In this document: piece after piece, positions 1 through 6,188 of the stretch
Numbering within the stretch: position 1 is the first letter of the stretch
Layout: every line of letters starts with the position of its first letter
Assembly (NCBI GenBank): GCA_019239585.1
Contig: JAFAZU010000354.1
Location: 1-9,242, forward strand
DNA length: 9,242 nucleotides
Reading direction: 5' to 3'
Source of the DNA: Acidobacteriaceae bacterium
GTDB taxonomy: Bacteria > Acidobacteriota > Terriglobia > Bryobacterales > Bryobacteraceae
Notes under the pieces: generated by a model
What the model was told of the DNA's origin: nothing
The model's database searches: none
Seen by the model: the letters and a program-made list of their open reading frames with translations, nothing else
Made by a program: the position numbers and the translations under genes

Positions 1-414
1 TAAGCTATCAATCACTAGCCCGTCTGGAGGCGCTGAGGCGGGTACCGGGTCGGCTTCCGCGTGCTCCTCAACCTTCACGGACGCGGTAAACCGATACCCT
101 TTCTTCGGCACAGTTTTGATGTAGGGGTCGTCCGCCTCGCTTTCACCTAGGACTTTTCGAAGAGCCGAGATCAATACCGTAATGTTGGCTTCCTCAACAA
201 AGCTGCCCGGCCAGATCGCTTGCATAATCTGGTCTTTCGTCACAAGGCGGCCCTGGTTCCGCACCAGAAGAACCAGTAGCTCGAACGCTTTCGGTGTAAG
301 GGGAGCCGGTTTGCCTTCTCGCAGCAGAAGACGTTCGTCAGGCTCTAGGCGGAACGGACCGAATTCATACAGCACTTGGTTCTCCACGCCCATAAATAAG
401 GAACTGCGCCCCAT
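1..414 (-). CDS. Winged-helix (OmpR/CadC-type) transcriptional regulator, N-terminal part, cut by window edge
   Basis: The translation on the minus strand from 414 gives 138 residues without a stop and runs off the window at base 1. Residues about 16-112 form a Trans_reg_C winged-helix DNA-binding domain. It opens with YEFGPFRLEPDERLLLREGK, continues with LTPKAFELLVLLVRNQGRLV, has a recognition helix around residues 75-89 (EEANITVLISALRKVLG), and ends with the wing strand YIKTVPKKGYRF. Residues 113-138 are rich in Glu, Pro and Ala and look like a linker to a lost C-terminal domain. In Acidobacteria this domain is often fused to TPR, TolB/WD40 or kinase-like modules, but which one applies here cannot be seen. 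The start at 414 is preferred over the in-frame ATG at 393 because AAAGGAT lies upstream at good spacing. The gene is divergent from the cyclase/hydrolase genes and could regulate them. There is no receiver domain at the N-terminus, so it is not a classical two-component response regulator. Confidence 0.9.
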   Translation of the reverse strand, partial: MGRSSLFMGVENQVLYEFGPFRLEPDERLLLREGKPAPLTPKAFELLVLLVRNQGRLVTKDQIMQAIWPGSFVEEANITVLISALRKVLGESEADDPYIKTVPKKGYRFTASVKVEEHAEADPVPASAPPDGLVIDSL

Positions 415-588
415 ATTATAAATCCTTTGGAAAAATATTAGAAATTTCCGCTCTTTCCTTGTGACTCTGATTGGAAGCTCGATCAAAATGTGAGCTGTTA
501 CTTGCAATGCAGGGAGTCAAACCATGCTGAAATCCGCTCACATCGACAAACAATCAGCAATTGTACTTCCTATCGAAAGGAGGATTTT
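415..588. promoter_or_regulatory. Divergent intergenic region, probably with promoters for both flanking genes
   Basis: These 174 bases separate the minus-strand regulator from the plus-strand SnoaL-like gene, so both promoters should lie here. The part near the regulator (about 415-450) is AT-rich. It holds a short interrupted palindrome, GGAAA (429-433) and TTTCC (445-449), which could be an operator. I could not find a convincing -35/-10 pair on either strand. A possible -35 TTGTGA at 459-464 has no good partner. Everything beyond the gene arrangement is inference. Confidence 0.35.
576..583 (+). promoter_or_regulatory. Strong ribosome binding site that fixes the start of the SnoaL-like gene
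   Basis: AAAGGAGG lies five bases before the ATG at 589. It is a near-perfect Shine-Dalgarno sequence and decides the start. The open frame extends upstream to an ATG at 490, but that start has no ribosome binding site, and its extra 33 residues look unlike the family. Confidence 0.85.
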
Positions 589-1026
589 ATGGCAATGACG
601 GCCCGCGAAGCTTTTGAACAAGGGACGGCAACTTTCAACGACCATAATATTGACGGATTTGCGGAGGTGCTTGCCAACGATGTCGTCTTCAGGGCGCCGG
701 GCGGGATACGCGGCAATGGAAAGGAGGCCTGCGCAGCGTTCTTCGGCAGTTGGCTTGCCGCCTTTCCGGATGCGCATGTCGAAATCCAAGCTGTTCACTT
801 CATCGGCGACGTCGCAGTTGAGGAGGGCACATTTACCGGGACGCAAAAGGGCATTCTCCGCAGTCCAGCGGGAGATGTTCCACCAACAGGCTGCCGGGTC
901 AAAGTGGATTATATTCAAGTGCTCCGCTTTCGCGATGGCAAACATGTCTCGTTCAATCTGCTGTTTGACCAGCTAACGATGCTTGAGCAACTCGGCTTGG
1001 TCCCAGCGCCTGCACTAGCCGGGTAA
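589..1026 (+). CDS. SnoaL-like / ester cyclase family protein (NTF2-like fold)
   Basis: A 145-residue protein with the size and motif pattern of the SnoaL-like polyketide cyclase / ester cyclase family. The N-terminal helix region (residues 8-30) ends in DVVFRAPGG. A G-KEA helix follows at 42-49. Then come the family signature W-AAFPDAHVEI (55-66), the strand GDVAVEEGTFTGTQKG (73-88), the segment PPTGCRVKVDY (98-108) and the closing RFRDGKHVSFN-L-FDQLTMLEQLGL (113-137). Members adopt a small cone-shaped NTF2-like fold. Some cyclise polyketides, but many stand-alone members have unknown substrates, so the reaction cannot be named. No signal peptide is present, which suggests a cytoplasmic protein. 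It is the first gene of a loose plus-strand group with the methyltransferase-like stub (39 bases downstream) and the alpha/beta hydrolase, and it diverges from the winged-helix regulator. Confidence 0.88.
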   Translation: MAMTAREAFEQGTATFNDHNIDGFAEVLANDVVFRAPGGIRGNGKEACAAFFGSWLAAFPDAHVEIQAVHFIGDVAVEEGTFTGTQKGILRSPAGDVPPTGCRVKVDYIQVLRFRDGKHVSFNLLFDQLTMLEQLGLVPAPALAG

Positions 1027-1065
1027 GACAGGTTAGAGTTGACAAACATTATAGGGGAACTCAAT

Positions 1066-1158
1066 ATGTCACAAGGAACCGCCCTGCCTCACGCCGTGGT
1101 GGAAGGCCAAGGCGCTTATAACAGAAACTCGAAGATACAGGTCAACGGCGCTGCGTAA
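1066..1158 (+). pseudogene. 30-codon ORF, probable N-terminal stub of a methyltransferase gene
   Basis: An ATG at 1066 with AGGGGA (1053-1058) upstream opens a 30-codon frame ending in TAA at 1156-1158. The middle of the product, VEGQGAYNRNSKIQ, resembles the first residues of SAM-dependent methyltransferases of the plant-carboxyl-methyltransferase-like group, which begin with a 'G-G-YN-hS--Q' pattern. This comparison is from memory. The frame stops just after this motif, and I see no continuation in another frame before the hydrolase starts at 1189, so most of the gene would have been deleted. A TTGACA at 1039-1044 could be a -35 box, but the matching -10 is poor. Alternatively it is a genuine small peptide or leader ORF. 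The good ribosome binding site means it may still be translated. Confidence 0.4.
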
Positions 1159-1188
1159 GCGTGACCTTCCTGTGTTGAGAGGTGCTGA

Positions 1189-2133
1189 ATGAACACTTTT
1201 CGATCGTTTGACGGACTCCAGATCGCCTATCATGACGAGGGTACAGGTCCGGCCGTCCTTCTCCTGCATGGAGGGTATGTCGATGGGCTGAGTCAGTTCG
1301 GAGATTTCGAGCGTATTCTTCCGCTCCTGGAGAGGCGGCAAGAGATGTTCCGAGAGGTGTTTGGGGGTGCCCTCCCGCTCCCGAATCCTCCGGTCGAGGG
1401 AAGGCCCGGCTTGGTCCGGTCCTTACGGGCGGCAGGGGCGCGCACCATCCTGCCGGACCTGCGCGGTTTCGGAGCTTCGGATAAACCGCGAGAGAAAACG
1501 GCGTATGAAGATTCAGCGATGGCCCGAGATGTGGTAGCTCTCATGGATCACCTCCGTCTTGACGTCGTGGATGTGATCGGTTTCTCCATGGGAGCCGGCA
1601 CAGCCGCCAGATTGCTCCTCCTGCGCCCACCCCCAGTGAAGTCTGCAATTCTCGCCGGCTTCGGGGACTACGCCATCGAAGATCATGTCATGGAGTTTCC
1701 CAAGAATTGGCCGGTTCCAGACTCCGTGCCTCGTCCGATTACGGCTCGCGTGTGGTTGGAGGAGGGCGCAAAAATCTTGGAAAAGGGGGAAATCTTTCCC
1801 GGACACCTCGCCTCGGCGAACCTCATCGGGGCTCGAGTTACGGGAACCGATCCGAAGGTGATGGCGGCCGTCATTCGTGGTGCGCTCATGGAGAGTCTGT
1901 CTGCCGAAGCGCTCCAGCGAATCGACATACCGGTCCTGATACTCAACGGGAAAGCAGATGCCGCCAACCTGAAGATCGCCGGGCTTCTCCAGGCAATCCC
2001 AACGGCGCGCGCCGGCGAATGTGAAGGTGACCACAGCTCCACTCCCTACGAGCCAACGTTTCAGCAGGCCGTAGTCCAGTTCTTTGAGGAGCAATGGCGG
2101 CTGCGCGGATGCGTGACGACACCGCAAAATTGA
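1189..2133 (+). CDS. Alpha/beta hydrolase
   Basis: A 314-residue alpha/beta-hydrolase-fold enzyme with a complete set of active-site motifs. The N-terminal strand pair (residues 9-26) leads to the oxyanion-hole motif HGG (27-29). LPDLRGFGASDKP (88-100) is the usual strand-loop after it. The nucleophile elbow is GFSMG, with Ser133. The likely acid is Asp257 in NGKAD, and the catalytic histidine is His282 in GDHS. The likely activity is hydrolysis of an ester or a related bond. The substrate (esterase, lactonase, dehalogenase-like or C-C hydrolase) cannot be told. The stretch between HGG and PDLRG (about 60 residues) is longer than in typical relatives and is rich in Pro, Arg and Leu, so it may form a lid. 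The start is supported by GAGAGG just upstream. No signal peptide is seen. Its position downstream of the SnoaL-like gene suggests joint expression, although 162 bases separate them. Confidence 0.92.
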   Translation: MNTFRSFDGLQIAYHDEGTGPAVLLLHGGYVDGLSQFGDFERILPLLERRQEMFREVFGGALPLPNPPVEGRPGLVRSLRAAGARTILPDLRGFGASDKPREKTAYEDSAMARDVVALMDHLRLDVVDVIGFSMGAGTAARLLLLRPPPVKSAILAGFGDYAIEDHVMEFPKNWPVPDSVPRPITARVWLEEGAKILEKGEIFPGHLASANLIGARVTGTDPKVMAAVIRGALMESLSAEALQRIDIPVLILNGKADAANLKIAGLLQAIPTARAGECEGDHSSTPYEPTFQQAVVQFFEEQWRLRGCVTTPQN

Positions 2134-2415
2134 GCTTCTCTAGCGAAAAGCGCTGTCCTGCTGCGGCAATTTCGGTTCGGATCGCAGATTCCTCATACGC
2201 AGGTCTATCGAAAGCTCACGCCACGTTCAGCTTGGTGATGCTGGCAACGACTCTTCCTGGCGATGCATACACGGTAGTTGAATGCCGGAAGATGCCGCGG
2301 GAGGCTGGATTTACCAAAAATGACTTCGTTCCCATTCTGCAATCGCTGCAATACCTGATTATCAGCAGAAATAGAAGTCGCGCCCGCAGGCACGATAAAC
2401 TAAGCCTGCACCCGC
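2134..2415. other. Gene-free gap between hydrolase and glucosidase
   Basis: These 282 bases hold no coding region I can support. A plus-strand frame (2094-2453) crosses the gap, but it overlaps both real genes and its product resembles nothing. On the minus strand a 62-codon frame (2393-2205) has no recognisable motif and no ribosome binding site. I see no hairpin followed by a T-run. A promoter for the glucosidase presumably lies here, but no convincing -35/-10 pair stands out. It may be decayed coding sequence. Confidence 0.4.
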
Positions 2416-5085
2416 ATGCCCTCTACACCACCCCAGACAACCTTAATGGCTGAACAGCAGCGCTTGGCGGAAGCCGAAGCGCGAATCAAGCATTGGCGGC
2501 GCTGGGGGCCCTACCTGACGGAGCGCGCCTGGGGTAATGTTCGTGAAGACTATAGTGCCAACGGTGATGCTTGGAATTATTTTCCGCATGATCACGCTCG
2601 TTCCCGCGCTTATCGCTGGACGGAAGATGGCATACTTGGCATCTGCGACAACCATCAATACCTTTGCTTCGCATTGGCCTTCTGGAACGGCAAGGATCCA
2701 ATTTTGAAAGAGCGCATGTTCGGATTAACCAACGGCGAAGGCAATCATGGAGAGTCTGTTAAAGAACTCTACTACTACCTGGACGCAACGCCGACAGCCT
2801 CTTACCTGAAAGGTCTTTACAAATATCCACAGAAGGCGTATCCCTATCAACAATTGCTGGACGAAAACCAGCGACGGACACGGCAAGACCCGGAATTTAA
2901 TCTGGAAGACACAGGTGTTTTTAATGATAGCCGCTACTTCGATGTATTGGCGGAGTACGCCAAGCGCGACCTGGACGACATCTTGATCCGCATCACGATA
3001 ACCAATCGCGGTCCGGAAGCGGCAGACCTCCTCTTTCTCCCCACGCTTTGGTTTCGTAATACCTGGATCTGGGGAGGTACAGAAAGTCCGCAGGATAGGC
3101 CGAATTTGTGGCTTCAATCACCATCAGTTATCGAGGCGAAGCACTCCCAGCTTGGAACGTTTCTTTTGGAACTGCACGGAGAGCCTTCCGTGCTGTTTAC
3201 CGAGAACGAGACCAATACGGAGAGGCTCTGGTCGTGGCGGGGATGGAACAGGTTTTACAAAGATGCCTTTAGTGAATACCTGATCAACGGAAAGCAGGAA
3301 GCCATCAATCCGAGTGAACAAGGCACGAAGGCGGGCGCGGTGTACCGCTTGAAAATTGAAGGCGGCCAACAAAGCGAGTTTTACTTCCGTCTAGCTCGGG
3401 ACGGCTCTAATGGTCTTCGGCGCGAACAATGGCCGACTGTTTTTCAGGACCGGATTCAGGAAGCCGATGAGTTTTACGCGCGGTTCTCTCCTCATCTCGA
3501 CGAAGCGGCACGTTCTGTGCAGCGTCAAGCCTTTGCTGGATTGTTCTGGGGCAAGCAGTTCTATCACTACGTTGTTGAGACCTGGCTGGATGGCGACCCG
3601 GCCTCGCCTCCGCCGCCTCCGGAACGTAAGCATGGCCGCAACTGCAAATGGGTGCAGCTCTTTAATGAAGACGTGATCTCCATGCCCGACAAGTGGGAGT
3701 ACCCTTGGTATGCCGCTTGGGATCTCGCTTTCCATATGGTAGCGATGGCCCCGGCAGATCCCGATTTCTGTAAAGCGCAGCTCTCGCTGTTTCTGCGCGA
3801 ATGGTATATGCACCCGAACGGCCAATTGCCTGCCTACGAGTGGGCCTTGGGCGACGTCAATCCTCCTGTTCATTCCTGGGCTTGTTACCGCGTTTTTCAG
3901 ATCGACGCTAAACAGAAGGGCAAGCCGGACTTCGGGTTCCTGGAAAGCGCCTTCCACAAGCTGCTGATGAACTTTACCTGGTGGGTCAACCGGAAAGACC
4001 AGGTAGGCAACAACGTTTTTGAAGGCGGGTTCCTGGGACTGGATAATATCGGCATTTTCAATCGCAGCGCTGACCTTCCACCCGGCTGGCTGCTGGAGCA
4101 AGCGGACGGATCAAGCTGGATGGCCATGTACTGTCTGCAGATGTTAAAAATCGCGCTGCAACTTTCCGGCGCTGATCGCATTTACGAGGACATCGCTAGC
4201 AAATTCTTTGAGCACTTCCTCTACATTGCTGATGCAATCAACCATGATGCGGGCACAGGTCTGTGGGACGAAAGTGATGGATTCTATTATGACCGCCTGC
4301 AATTTCCAAATGGAAAGCATAAGCTTTTACAGATCCATTCACTGGTCGGTCTTGTCCCGCTCTTTGCGGTGGATACTCTTGAGTGCCACTTGATCGATAA
4401 GCATCTAGGCTTTGAAAAACGAATGCGGTGGTTTATTGACAACCGGCCGGATCTCACGGAGGGACTTGCTCCTTTAGAACAGGGTGGAGTCAATCAGCGG
4501 CGGCTTTTGTCTGTTGTCAATCGTGGACGTTTGGAGCGTATTCTGCGGCGCTTGTTCAGTGAGGATGAGTTTTTGTCGCCTTCCGGCATCCGCTCGGTTT
4601 CGCGCTATCACAAAGATCATCCTTATGTGCTGCCGATTGACGGAAGGGAATTTCGCATTGATTACGAGCCTGCCGAGTCGCAAACCGGTATGTTCGGCGG
4701 AAATTCCAACTGGCGTGGACCGGTTTGGTTCCCGATGAACTTCCTCTTGATTGAAGCTTTACAGCGTTTACACCATTACTATGGCGACGGTTTTCAAGTG
4801 GAGTTCCCCACCGGCTCCGGCCATAAGGTGAGTTTACGTGAAGCGGCGCGGCAGTTGTCTCAACGGCTCATCTCTATTTTTTTACCGAATGTGGAAGGAC
4901 GTCGGCCGGTTTACGGAAATACTCAACTATTCCAGGAGGATCCAAACTTTCGGAATTACGTTCTCTTCTATGAATACTTTCACGGAGACAATGGGGCCGG
5001 TCTGGGTGCGAGTCACCAGACAGGCTGGACGGGATTAGTGGCGAAACTTTTGCAACAAAGCGGCGGCTTTAACGCTCATCCTTGA
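2416..5085 (+). CDS. GH63/MGH1-like glycoside hydrolase (putative glucosidase)
   Basis: An 889-residue protein matching the large bacterial glucosidase group of family GH63 / mannosylglycerate-hydrolase-like proteins. The N-terminal signature REDYS-NGDAWNYFPHDHARSRAYRW (residues 43-68) is characteristic. It is followed by a beta-rich N-terminal region with KYPQKAYPY, DTGVFNDSRYFDV and ITNRGPEAADLLFLPTLWFRNTW. The C-terminal (alpha/alpha)6-barrel region carries WDLAFH, in which Asp436 is the likely catalytic acid, then NWRGPVWFPMN (765-775) and HQTGWTGLVAKL (867-878). The enzyme should hydrolyse alpha-linked glucosyl or mannosyl groups; the exact substrate is unknown. There is no signal peptide, so it is probably cytoplasmic and may handle compatible solutes or storage oligosaccharides. 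Neither possible start, 2416 or the in-frame ATG at 2446, has a good ribosome binding site; 2446 would leave a 879-residue protein that still contains every conserved motif. No frameshift or missing motif is visible. Confidence 0.93.
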   Translation: MPSTPPQTTLMAEQQRLAEAEARIKHWRRWGPYLTERAWGNVREDYSANGDAWNYFPHDHARSRAYRWTEDGILGICDNHQYLCFALAFWNGKDPILKERMFGLTNGEGNHGESVKELYYYLDATPTASYLKGLYKYPQKAYPYQQLLDENQRRTRQDPEFNLEDTGVFNDSRYFDVLAEYAKRDLDDILIRITITNRGPEAADLLFLPTLWFRNTWIWGGTESPQDRPNLWLQSPSVIEAKHSQLGTFLLELHGEPSVLFTENETNTERLWSWRGWNRFYKDAFSEYLINGKQEAINPSEQGTKAGAVYRLKIEGGQQSEFYFRLARDGSNGLRREQWPTVFQDRIQEADEFYARFSPHLDEAARSVQRQAFAGLFWGKQFYHYVVETWLDGDPASPPPPPERKHGRNCKWVQLFNEDVISMPDKWEYPWYAAWDLAFHMVAMAPADPDFCKAQLSLFLREWYMHPNGQLPAYEWALGDVNPPVHSWACYRVFQIDAKQKGKPDFGFLESAFHKLLMNFTWWVNRKDQVGNNVFEGGFLGLDNIGIFNRSADLPPGWLLEQADGSSWMAMYCLQMLKIALQLSGADRIYEDIASKFFEHFLYIADAINHDAGTGLWDESDGFYYDRLQFPNGKHKLLQIHSLVGLVPLFAVDTLECHLIDKHLGFEKRMRWFIDNRPDLTEGLAPLEQGGVNQRRLLSVVNRGRLERILRRLFSEDEFLSPSGIRSVSRYHKDHPYVLPIDGREFRIDYEPAESQTGMFGGNSNWRGPVWFPMNFLLIEALQRLHHYYGDGFQVEFPTGSGHKVSLREAARQLSQRLISIFLPNVEGRRPVYGNTQLFQEDPNFRNYVLFYEYFHGDNGAGLGASHQTGWTGLVAKLLQQSGGFNAHP

Positions 5086-5125
5086 GAAGTTTTCGCAGTT
5101 GTTAAAACTAGCAGGCCTTATTCAA

Positions 5126-5150
5126 GGATGCTGAACTCAAGTTGGCATCC
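5126..5150 (+). terminator. Hairpin downstream of the glucosidase gene, weak terminator candidate
   Basis: GGATGC (5126-5131) pairs with GCATCC (5145-5150), and AAC/GTT can pair inside the loop. It lies 41 bases after the glucosidase stop codon. The downstream sequence CATCTCCTCTT is pyrimidine-rich but has no true T-run, so intrinsic termination is uncertain. It could equally be a leader structure of the PEP-CTERM transcript. Confidence 0.3.
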
Positions 5151-5183
5151 CATCTCCTCTTAAAGAAGCTGAACTTTTTCTAG

Positions 5184-5202
5184 CGCCGTCAAATGAGCGG
5201 CG
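5184..5202 (+). promoter_or_regulatory. Short GC-rich hairpin in the leader of the PEP-CTERM gene
   Basis: CGCCG (5184-5188) and CGGCG (5198-5202) pair around a nine-base loop, 50 bases before the start codon at 5253. No T-run follows. A role in mRNA stability or expression is only a guess, and a stem of five pairs could occur by chance. Confidence 0.2.
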
Positions 5203-5252
5203 TGGTTATGCCTCGCTGCAAACCATTCAAGTTAGGAAAGGAAGTTTTAGAA

Positions 5253-5867
5253 ATGCATTGGAATTATTTTGCCAAGAGCATCCGGACTGTAATTCTAGCC
5301 ACAGGCAGCGCACTGTTACTTTGTTCCCAAGCAGGAGCAACACCCATTGTGGGTGGCAATACTACCGTTAACCTAAACTCCACTACCGTGTCCGCTTTGG
5401 TGGGCCTGGGTTTCTCAATCGCTCCGATTGCTCCCGCGACCGCAAACCTTGGGGCCACTCCTCCCAATGCTGTTTTCCCGATTACCGGCGGTGATAACAC
5501 CACTAACATCAATCATTCGGGCGGGCTTGCTTTTACGAAGGGCGGTGTCACTGCGGACATTCAGAATTTTGTCATTAACCTGGCTGGTCCTAATGCCGGC
5601 AAGCTGACCGGTGATTTGGTTGCCGGCGGAAGCACCACCAATAACGTGCCGTTTTTTGACATCGGTACAGGTAACGCCCTCACACTGGACGCGACTTTAG
5701 CTGCGGGCCTCAGCAGCTTGTATGGAGTCCCGAATCTGACGGGAGCATCGATTGGCACAGCAACCGTGAATGCATCGGCTGTTCCTGAACCGGGCAATGC
5801 AGCGCTTATGGGAATTGGAGTACTGGGCGTGATTGCGTTCCTGCGAAGAAGAGTTGCTTTGCGGTAA
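5253..5867 (+). CDS. Secreted PEP-CTERM sorting-domain protein
   Basis: A 204-residue exported protein. Residues 1-29 form a signal peptide: Lys/Arg near the N-terminus, a hydrophobic core from VILATGSALLLC, and a likely cleavage after AGA. The mature part is rich in Thr, Asn, Gly and Ala and is probably all-beta, including INHSGGLAFTKGGVTADIQN (residues 86-105), a pattern I recall from other secreted bacterial beta domains. The C-terminus is a textbook PEP-CTERM signal: VPEPG (177-181), the hydrophobic segment ALMGIGVLGVIAFL (184-197), then RRR. Such proteins are recognised by an exosortase, removed from the membrane anchor and released to the surface or matrix; no exosortase is in this window. 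The start at 5253 is chosen over the upstream frame opening at 5193 because AGGAAAGGAAG precedes it and the signal peptide then starts at the N-terminus. The specific function is unknown. Confidence 0.93.
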   Translation: MHWNYFAKSIRTVILATGSALLLCSQAGATPIVGGNTTVNLNSTTVSALVGLGFSIAPIAPATANLGATPPNAVFPITGGDNTTNINHSGGLAFTKGGVTADIQNFVINLAGPNAGKLTGDLVAGGSTTNNVPFFDIGTGNALTLDATLAAGLSSLYGVPNLTGASIGTATVNASAVPEPGNAALMGIGVLGVIAFLRRRVALR

Positions 5868-5897
5868 GGTGCTTTGACCATGTATGAATAGCCGTTC

Positions 5898-6083
5898 ATG
5901 CTGAAAAACATGAAAATTGGCGAGCGCGGCCAGATTACAATTCCTAAAGAAATCCGAGATCAATTTGAACGGAAGAAACTCAATCTGGCTAAGTGGAGAG
6001 GAAAGTGCGCACGGAGCTTGGCTGAACTTGGCTACTCGTCTGTAGATCAATTCATTGAGGATGTCCGGGGGCTGTTAAAGTAG
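5898..6083 (+). pseudogene. AbrB/MazE/SpoVT-like antitoxin-type protein with an apparent internal deletion
   Basis: A 61-residue frame. Residues 5-23, MKIGERGQITIPKEIRDQF, are the classic first half of the SpoVT/AbrB swapped-hairpin DNA-binding domain. In known members about 25 residues follow, with a 'G---E-E---DG-L-L-K' pattern that completes the domain. Here the sequence jumps after DQF to RKKLNLAKWRGKC, which resembles the post-domain tail of these proteins, and ends with GYSSVDQFIEDVRGLLK. The simplest reading is an in-frame deletion of the second hairpin, leaving an open frame but probably no functional DNA binding. No Shine-Dalgarno sequence is visible before 5898 or the internal ATG at 5910. 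No PIN-domain or MazF-like toxin gene follows; the next element is a hairpin and then a convergent gene. It lies 30 bases after the PEP-CTERM stop and could be read from that transcript. A genuinely short variant cannot be excluded. Confidence 0.6.
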
Positions 6084-6098
6084 TTTTCAATTGAGTAG

Positions 6099-6155
6099 AA
6101 GCCAGTCACTTCGTTCCTGACCCTGAAACGGGGCCGCGAACGAAGTGACTGACTT
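6099..6155. repeat. Long inverted repeat (hairpin) between convergent genes
   Basis: AAGCCAGTCACTTCGTTC (6099-6116) and GAACGAAGTGACTGACTT (6138-6155) are inverted copies matching at 17 of 18 positions. The 21-base centre can fold further, with CCC (6121-6123) pairing with GGG (6131-6133), giving one long imperfect hairpin. It sits between the plus-strand AbrB-like gene and the minus-strand quinoprotein gene, where a bidirectional terminator would be expected, but neither strand has a T-run right after the stem. The length and near-perfect arms also fit a REP- or MITE-like palindromic element. Copy number in the genome would decide between these. Confidence 0.75.
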
Positions 6156-6188
6156 AAAAAGTTCCAACGTAAACCGCGCGAGCTTTTA

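Noticed and set aside
182..421. Plus-strand 79-codon frame at the left end
   Set aside because: It lies opposite the winged-helix regulator, whose minus-strand translation has clear domain motifs. The plus product is low-complexity Ser/Arg with no motif.
490..588. N-terminal extension of the SnoaL-like gene
   Set aside because: The ATG at 490 has no ribosome binding site, while the ATG at 589 has AAAGGAGG and gives the normal family length.
2205..2393. Minus-strand 62-codon frame in the same gap, considered as a gene remnant
   Set aside because: No motif, no ribosome binding site and no family resemblance I can defend.
2094..2453. Plus-strand 119-codon frame across the gap between hydrolase and glucosidase
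   Set aside because: It overlaps both well-supported neighbours in another frame and its product has no recognisable motif.
3391..4101. Long minus-strand frame (236 codons) inside the glucosidase
   Set aside because: It is antisense to a conserved coding region and has no domain motif. Long antisense frames are common opposite coding sequence with biased codon use.
5193..5252. N-terminal extension of the PEP-CTERM gene
   Set aside because: It would put 20 polar and charged residues before the signal peptide. The ATG at 5253 has a strong ribosome binding site.
5086..5252. Riboswitch or small RNA between the glucosidase and PEP-CTERM genes
   Set aside because: Two short hairpins are present, but no known riboswitch core or conserved RNA motif is recognisable.
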